In this document: piece by piece, positions 4,597-8,359 of the stretch
How positions within the stretch are numbered: the stretch's first letter is position 1
Layout of the letters: each line of letters opens with the position of its first letter
Assembly (NCBI GenBank): GCA_015491615.1
Contig: WFVN01000023.1
Location: 1 to 8,359, forward strand
DNA: 8,359 nucleotides
From: Gammaproteobacteria bacterium
GTDB taxonomy: Bacteria > Pseudomonadota > Gammaproteobacteria > S012-40
Direction: 5' to 3'
Made by a program: the position numbers and the translations under genes
Notes under the pieces: generated by a model
What the model saw: the letters and a program-made list of their open reading frames with translations, nothing else
Told to the model about the DNA's origin: nothing
Databases searched by the model: none

Positions 4597-6519
4597 ATGT
4601 CCATCTTCGACCGTTACCAATCCCGTTACGAGGAAGCCCAGGAAGAGGAATACAGCCTTCAGGAATATCTGGAACTGTGCAAATCCGACCCCCTCGCCTA
4701 TGCCAGCGCCGCCGAGCGCATGTTGGCCGCCATCGGCGAGCCGGAACTGATCGACACCCGCAACGACCCCCGTCTCTCCCGCATCTTCTCCAATCGCATC
4801 ATCAAGCGTTACCCCAGCTTCGAAGCCTTCTACGGCATGGAGGACACCATCGAGCAGATCGTGTCCTACTTCCGCCATGCCGCCCAAGGGCTGGAGGAGA
4901 AGAAACAGGTCCTCTACCTGCTCGGTCCGGTGGGAGGAGGCAAGTCCTCTCTCGCCGAGCGGCTCAAGAGCCTGATGGAGCAACTGCCCTTTTACGCCAT
5001 CAAGGGCTCGCCGGTGAACGAGTCTCCCCTGGGGCTGTTCGACCCCCACGAGGATGGCCACATCCTGGAGGAGGACTACGGCATTCCCCGCCGCTATCTC
5101 AACACCATCATGTCCCCCTGGGCGGTGAAGCGCCTGCACGAATATGGCGGCGACATCACCAAGTTCCGGGTGGTGAAGCTGCGCCCCTCGGTGTTGCGCC
5201 AGATCGCCATCGCCAAGACCGAGCCCGGGGACGAGAACAATCAGGACATCTCCTCCCTGGTGGGCAAGGTGGACATCCGCAAGCTGGAGCACTACAGCCA
5301 GGACGACCCCGACGCCTACAGCTTCTCCGGCGGCCTGTGCCTGGGCAACCGCGGCATCCTGGAATTCGTGGAGATGTTCAAGGCCCCCATCAAGGTCCTT
5401 CATCCCCTCCTCACCGCCACCCAGGAGGGCAACTACAAGGGCACCGAGGGCTTCGGCGCCATCCCCTTCGACGGCGTCATCCTCGCCCATTCCAACGAAT
5501 CCGAATGGCAGTCCTTCAAGAACAACAAGAACAACGAGGCCTTCCTGGACCGCATCTACACCGTCAAGGTCCCCTACTGCCTGCGCGTCTCCGACGAGGT
5601 GAAGATCTACCAGAAACTGCTGGAGAACAGCTCCCTCAAGGACGCTCCCTGCGCCCCCGGCACCCTCAAGATGATGGCCCAGTTCGCGGTCCTCACGCGC
5701 CTGAAGGAACCGGAGAATTCCAGCATCTACTCCAAGATGCGGGTCTACGACGGGGAAAACCTCAAGGACACCGATCCCAACGCCAAGTCCTACCAGGAAT
5801 ACCGGGACTTCGCCGGCGTGGACGAGGGCATGAGCGGCATCTCCACCCGCTTCGCCTTCAAGATCCTCTCCAAGGTGTTCAACTTCGACCACGCCGAGGT
5901 GGCCGCCAACCCGGTGCACCTGCTGTACGTCCTGGAGCAGCAGATCGAGCAGGAGCAGTTCCCCCCGGAGGTGGAGGAGCGCTACCTCTCCTACATCAAG
6001 GAGTATCTGGTGCCCCAGTACGTGGAATTCATCGGCAAGGAGATCCAGACCGCCTACCTGGAGTCCTATTCCGAGTACGGGCAGAACATCTTCGACCGCT
6101 ACGTTACCTACGCCGACTACTGGATTCAGGACGAGGAATACCGCGACCCGGACACCGGCGAGATCTTCGACCGCGCGGCGCTCAACGAGGAACTGGAAAA
6201 GATCGAAAAACCGGCCGGCATCTCCAATCCCAAGGACTTCCGCAACGAAATCGTCAATTTCGTCCTCCGCGCGCGGGCCGCCAACGGCGGCAAGAACCCC
6301 GCCTGGACCAGCTACGAGAAGCTGCGCACGGTGATCGAGAAAAAGATGTTCTCCAACACCGAGGACCTGCTGCCGGTCATCTCCTTCAACGCCAAGGCCT
6401 CCGCCGAGGACAAGAAAAAGCACGAGGACTTTGTCCGCCGCATGACCGAGAAGGGCTACACCCCCAAGCAGGTGCGGCTGTTGTCGGAGTGGTACCTGCG
6501 CGTGCGCAAGGCCTCCTGA
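4597..6519 (+). CDS. prkA: PrkA/YeaG serine protein kinase with AAA+ domain
   Basis: This 640-residue protein is close along its whole length to E. coli YeaG (644). The N-terminal region (about 1-60) leads into an AAA+ core. Walker A GPVGGGKS is at 110-117, a Walker B-like GILEFVE at 253-259, and a sensor-like ILAHSNESEW at 295-304. The C-terminal PrkA domain runs from about 410, with KEPENSSIYSKMRVYDGE and the EKIEKPAGISNPKDFRNEIVNF block. The family has reported serine kinase activity, and ATP-dependent protease activity has been claimed for a Bacillus member. It works in starvation and stress responses with YeaH. The ATG at 4597 is chosen over an in-frame ATG at 4582: it gives the family N-terminus MSIFDRY and has GGGAG (4584-4588) eight bases upstream. 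The segment near residue 140 (IKGSPVNESP) is four residues shorter than in E. coli. First gene of the operon, under a sigma-54 promoter. Confidence 0.97.
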   Translation: MSIFDRYQSRYEEAQEEEYSLQEYLELCKSDPLAYASAAERMLAAIGEPELIDTRNDPRLSRIFSNRIIKRYPSFEAFYGMEDTIEQIVSYFRHAAQGLEEKKQVLYLLGPVGGGKSSLAERLKSLMEQLPFYAIKGSPVNESPLGLFDPHEDGHILEEDYGIPRRYLNTIMSPWAVKRLHEYGGDITKFRVVKLRPSVLRQIAIAKTEPGDENNQDISSLVGKVDIRKLEHYSQDDPDAYSFSGGLCLGNRGILEFVEMFKAPIKVLHPLLTATQEGNYKGTEGFGAIPFDGVILAHSNESEWQSFKNNKNNEAFLDRIYTVKVPYCLRVSDEVKIYQKLLENSSLKDAPCAPGTLKMMAQFAVLTRLKEPENSSIYSKMRVYDGENLKDTDPNAKSYQEYRDFAGVDEGMSGISTRFAFKILSKVFNFDHAEVAANPVHLLYVLEQQIEQEQFPPEVEERYLSYIKEYLVPQYVEFIGKEIQTAYLESYSEYGQNIFDRYVTYADYWIQDEEYRDPDTGEIFDRAALNEELEKIEKPAGISNPKDFRNEIVNFVLRARAANGGKNPAWTSYEKLRTVIEKKMFSNTEDLLPVISFNAKASAEDKKKHEDFVRRMTEKGYTPKQVRLLSEWYLRVRKAS

Positions 6520-6528
6520 GGCGAGCCC

Positions 6529-7794
6529 GTGTCCCGCATCGTCGACAAACGCAAGAACGGCAAGAACCGCAGCGCCGTCAACCGGCGGCGCTTCCTCGAA
6601 CGCTACAAACAGCAGATCAAGAAGGCGGTGGCGGACGCGGTGGCCAACCGCTCCATCACCGACATCGAGCAAGGCGAGCGGGTGGGCATCCCCGCCCGCG
6701 ACATCTCCGAACCCAGCTTCCGCCACGGCCCCGGCGGACGGCGCGAGACGGTCCATCCTGGCAACAAGGAATACCTCCCCGGCGACAAGATCCCCCGCCC
6801 GCGCGGCGGCGCTGGGGGCGGAGGAGGCAAGGCCTCCAACGAGGGCGAGGGGCTGGACGACTTCGTCTTCGAGCTCTCCAAAGAGGAGTTCATGGAATTC
6901 TTCTTCGAGGACCTGGAGCTGCCCAACCTGGTGAAGCGCAAGCTCACCGCGGTGAAGACCCACCAGACCGTGCGCGCCGGCTTCACCACCGACGGCTCAC
7001 CCGCCAACATCAACGTCATCCGCTCGCTGCGCTCGGCCCTGGGAAGACGCATCGCCCTGCGCACCCCCTACCTGCGGCGCCTGCGCGAAGCGGAGGCGCG
7101 CCTGGAGGCGCTGCGCGAGACCCTGCCCGAGGACGATCCGCAACTGCGCGAACTGGAGGAGGAGATCCGCCACCTGCGCTTCAAGGTCAACGCCATTCCC
7201 TTCCTGGACCCGGTGGACCTGCGCTACAACCACCGCGTCACCATCCCGGTGCCCAACACCCAGGCGGTGATGTTCTGCCTCATGGACGTCTCCGGTTCCA
7301 TGGACCAAGCCAAGAAGGACATGGCCAAGCGCTTCTTCATCCTCCTCTACCTGTTCCTGACCCGCACCTACGAGCGCATCGACATCGTCTTCCTCTGCCA
7401 CCACACCACCGCCCGCGAGGTGGACGAGGAGGAATTCTTCTACTCGCGCGAGACCGGCGGCACCGTGGTCTCCAGCGTCCTGGAACTGATGCGCGACATC
7501 ATCGCCGAGCGCTACCCGCCCGAGGAGTGGAACCTCTACGCCGCCCAGGCCTCCGACGGCGACAACTGGTACGACGACTCGCCGCGCTGCAAGGAGATCC
7601 TCATCAACGACATCATGCCCAAGGTGCAGTACTACGCCTACGTGGAGATCACCCCGGAACACCACCAGAGCCTGTGGTACGAGTACCAGGACGTGGCGGC
7701 CGCCTTTCCCCAGTTCGCCATGCAGCGCATCGACGGCCCGCAGGACATCTACCCGGTGTTCCGCGAGCTGTTCAAGAAACAGGACCCCGCCTGA
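6529..7794 (+). CDS. yeaH: YeaH, DUF444 protein with a von Willebrand A-like domain
   Basis: This 421-residue protein belongs to the DUF444 family (E. coli YeaH about 427) and is the standard partner of PrkA. A basic N-terminus (1-35) is followed by the DISEP.F..G.GG block (58-70), a Gly-rich linker (90-101) and an acidic LDDFVFELSKEEFMEFFFEDLELP segment (109-132). A charged helical stretch at about 181-220 may be a coiled coil. The C-terminal vWA-like domain has metal-site motif DVSGSMD at 253-259, TGGT at 309-312 and the Asp of ASDGDNW at 343, so the MIDAS residues look intact. The GTG start at 6529 has GAGG at 6518-6521, overlapping the prkA stop, so translation is probably coupled. It likely scaffolds or delivers partners for PrkA; the exact role is unsettled. 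Confidence 0.96.
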   Translation: MSRIVDKRKNGKNRSAVNRRRFLERYKQQIKKAVADAVANRSITDIEQGERVGIPARDISEPSFRHGPGGRRETVHPGNKEYLPGDKIPRPRGGAGGGGGKASNEGEGLDDFVFELSKEEFMEFFFEDLELPNLVKRKLTAVKTHQTVRAGFTTDGSPANINVIRSLRSALGRRIALRTPYLRRLREAEARLEALRETLPEDDPQLRELEEEIRHLRFKVNAIPFLDPVDLRYNHRVTIPVPNTQAVMFCLMDVSGSMDQAKKDMAKRFFILLYLFLTRTYERIDIVFLCHHTTAREVDEEEFFYSRETGGTVVSSVLELMRDIIAERYPPEEWNLYAAQASDGDNWYDDSPRCKEILINDIMPKVQYYAYVEITPEHHQSLWYEYQDVAAAFPQFAMQRIDGPQDIYPVFRELFKKQDPA

Positions 7795-7797
7795 GCC

Positions 7798-8359
7798 ATG
7801 GCCCGCAGAAAGCCCCTCTCCACCGACTCCGAATGGTCCTTCGAGCTCATCGAGGCCTACGACCGCGAGATCGCCCGCCTGGCCGCCGCCCACGGCCTGG
7901 ACACCTACGCCAACCAGATCGAGATCATCTCCGCCGAACAGATGATGGACGCCTACGCCTCCGTGGGCATGCCGGTGGGCTACCACCACTGGTCCTACGG
8001 TAAGCAATTCCTGGAGGTGGAACGGCGCTACAAGCGCGGCCAGATGGGCCTGGCCTACGAGATCGTCATCAACTCCGACCCCTGCATCGCCTACCTCATG
8101 GAAGAGAACACCATGATGATGCAGGTCCTCGTCCTGGCGCACGCCAGTTACGGCCACAACAGCTTCTTCAAGGGCAACTACCTGTTCCGCCAGTGGACCG
8201 CCGCCGACGCTATCATCGACTACCTGGTGTTCGCCAAGAACTACATCGCCCGTTGCGAGCAGAAATACGGCGTGCGCGCGGTGGAGGAGATCCTGGACGC
8301 CTGCCACGCCCTCATGAACTACGGCGTGGACCGCTACAAACGCCCGCAGCGCCTCTCCC
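7798..8359 (+). CDS. spoVR: SpoVR/YcgB family protein, N-terminal part, cut by window end
   Basis: The first 187 residues of a protein that in E. coli YcgB is about 510 long. Family blocks in order: HGLDTYANQIEIISAEQMMD (32-51), SVGMPVGYHHWSYGK (55-69), GLAYEIVINSDPCIAYLMEENT (84-105), the His-rich HASYGHNSFFK (115-125), and CHALMNYGVDRYKRPQ (169-184). No signal peptide is seen. Named for a Bacillus sporulation gene, the family is widespread in non-spore-formers, where it travels with prkA and yeaH; its biochemical function is unknown. The conserved His115/His120 and nearby acids could bind metal, but that is only an inference. The ATG is three bases after the yeaH stop. The only ribosome-site candidate (AGGA, 7781-7784) is 13 bases away, so expression probably depends on coupling to yeaH. 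The N-terminus is about ten residues shorter than in E. coli. Confidence 0.95.
   Translation, partial: MARRKPLSTDSEWSFELIEAYDREIARLAAAHGLDTYANQIEIISAEQMMDAYASVGMPVGYHHWSYGKQFLEVERRYKRGQMGLAYEIVINSDPCIAYLMEENTMMMQVLVLAHASYGHNSFFKGNYLFRQWTAADAIIDYLVFAKNYIARCEQKYGVRAVEEILDACHALMNYGVDRYKRPQRLS

Noticed and set aside
4555..6963. An 802-codon open frame antisense to prkA and yeaH
   Set aside because: It is dominated by Gly, Val, Leu, Asp and Glu, shows no recognisable domain, and mirrors the codon pattern of prkA on the other strand.
4032..8003. A 1323-codon open frame on the plus strand across hpf and the prkA operon
   Set aside because: It runs antisense to hpf and out of frame with prkA and yeaH, both firmly identified. 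The product is rich in Arg, Pro, Gly and His with no domain, as expected from a shifted frame in GC-rich coding DNA.

Overview
The window is GC-rich (clearly above 60% by eye) and densely coded. Its gene set points to a flagellated gammaproteobacterium: E. coli-type aminopeptidase N, a DUF1249/YqiB protein, FliA, and a PrkA-YeaH-SpoVR operon with close E. coli homologues. A Chromatiales/Ectothiorhodospiraceae-like or similar high-GC lineage is plausible, but the genus cannot be fixed from sequence alone. No mobile elements, CRISPR arrays, tRNAs or rRNAs are visible. No gene-free stretch exceeds 300 bases; the largest gaps are 3758-4016 and 4350-4596.

Left part (1-2306). The N-terminal half of pepN runs leftward off the window edge. 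It is divergent from a rightward gene for a secreted protein of two NBR1-type Ig-like domains. Their 67-bp shared spacer holds a TACAAT-N9-ATTGTA inverted repeat that can be read as one -10 box on each strand. A hairpin at 2255-2280 lies in the convergent gap to the next gene and has a T-run on the minus strand.

Middle part (2307-4349), all leftward. In transcription order it holds hpf (ribosome hibernation factor), fliA (flagellar sigma-28), a yqiB/DUF1249 gene, and a 50-residue, extremely acidic microprotein gene. Each appears to be its own transcription unit. hpf and fliA are each followed by a hairpin. A good sigma-70 promoter sits between the fliA stop and yqiB. A sigma-28-like promoter with exact spacing precedes the microprotein gene, and a weaker one precedes fliA. 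fliA therefore appears separated from other flagellar and chemotaxis genes and may control a nearby unknown small gene.

Right part (4350-8359), rightward. This is the prkA-yeaH-spoVR (yeaG-yeaH-ycgB) stress operon, with spoVR cut by the window end. A near-consensus sigma-54 promoter (TGGCCC-N5-TTGCA, 4475-4490) lies about 107 nt before the prkA start. This fits the sigma-54 control known for yeaGH in E. coli. Because hpf is divergent from this operon, the 247-bp spacer may coordinate ribosome hibernation with the PrkA stress system.

The coding content is mostly of known families. The least explained items are the acidic microprotein with its sigma-28-like promoter, the secreted tandem NBR1-Ig protein, and the regulatory wiring between genes.
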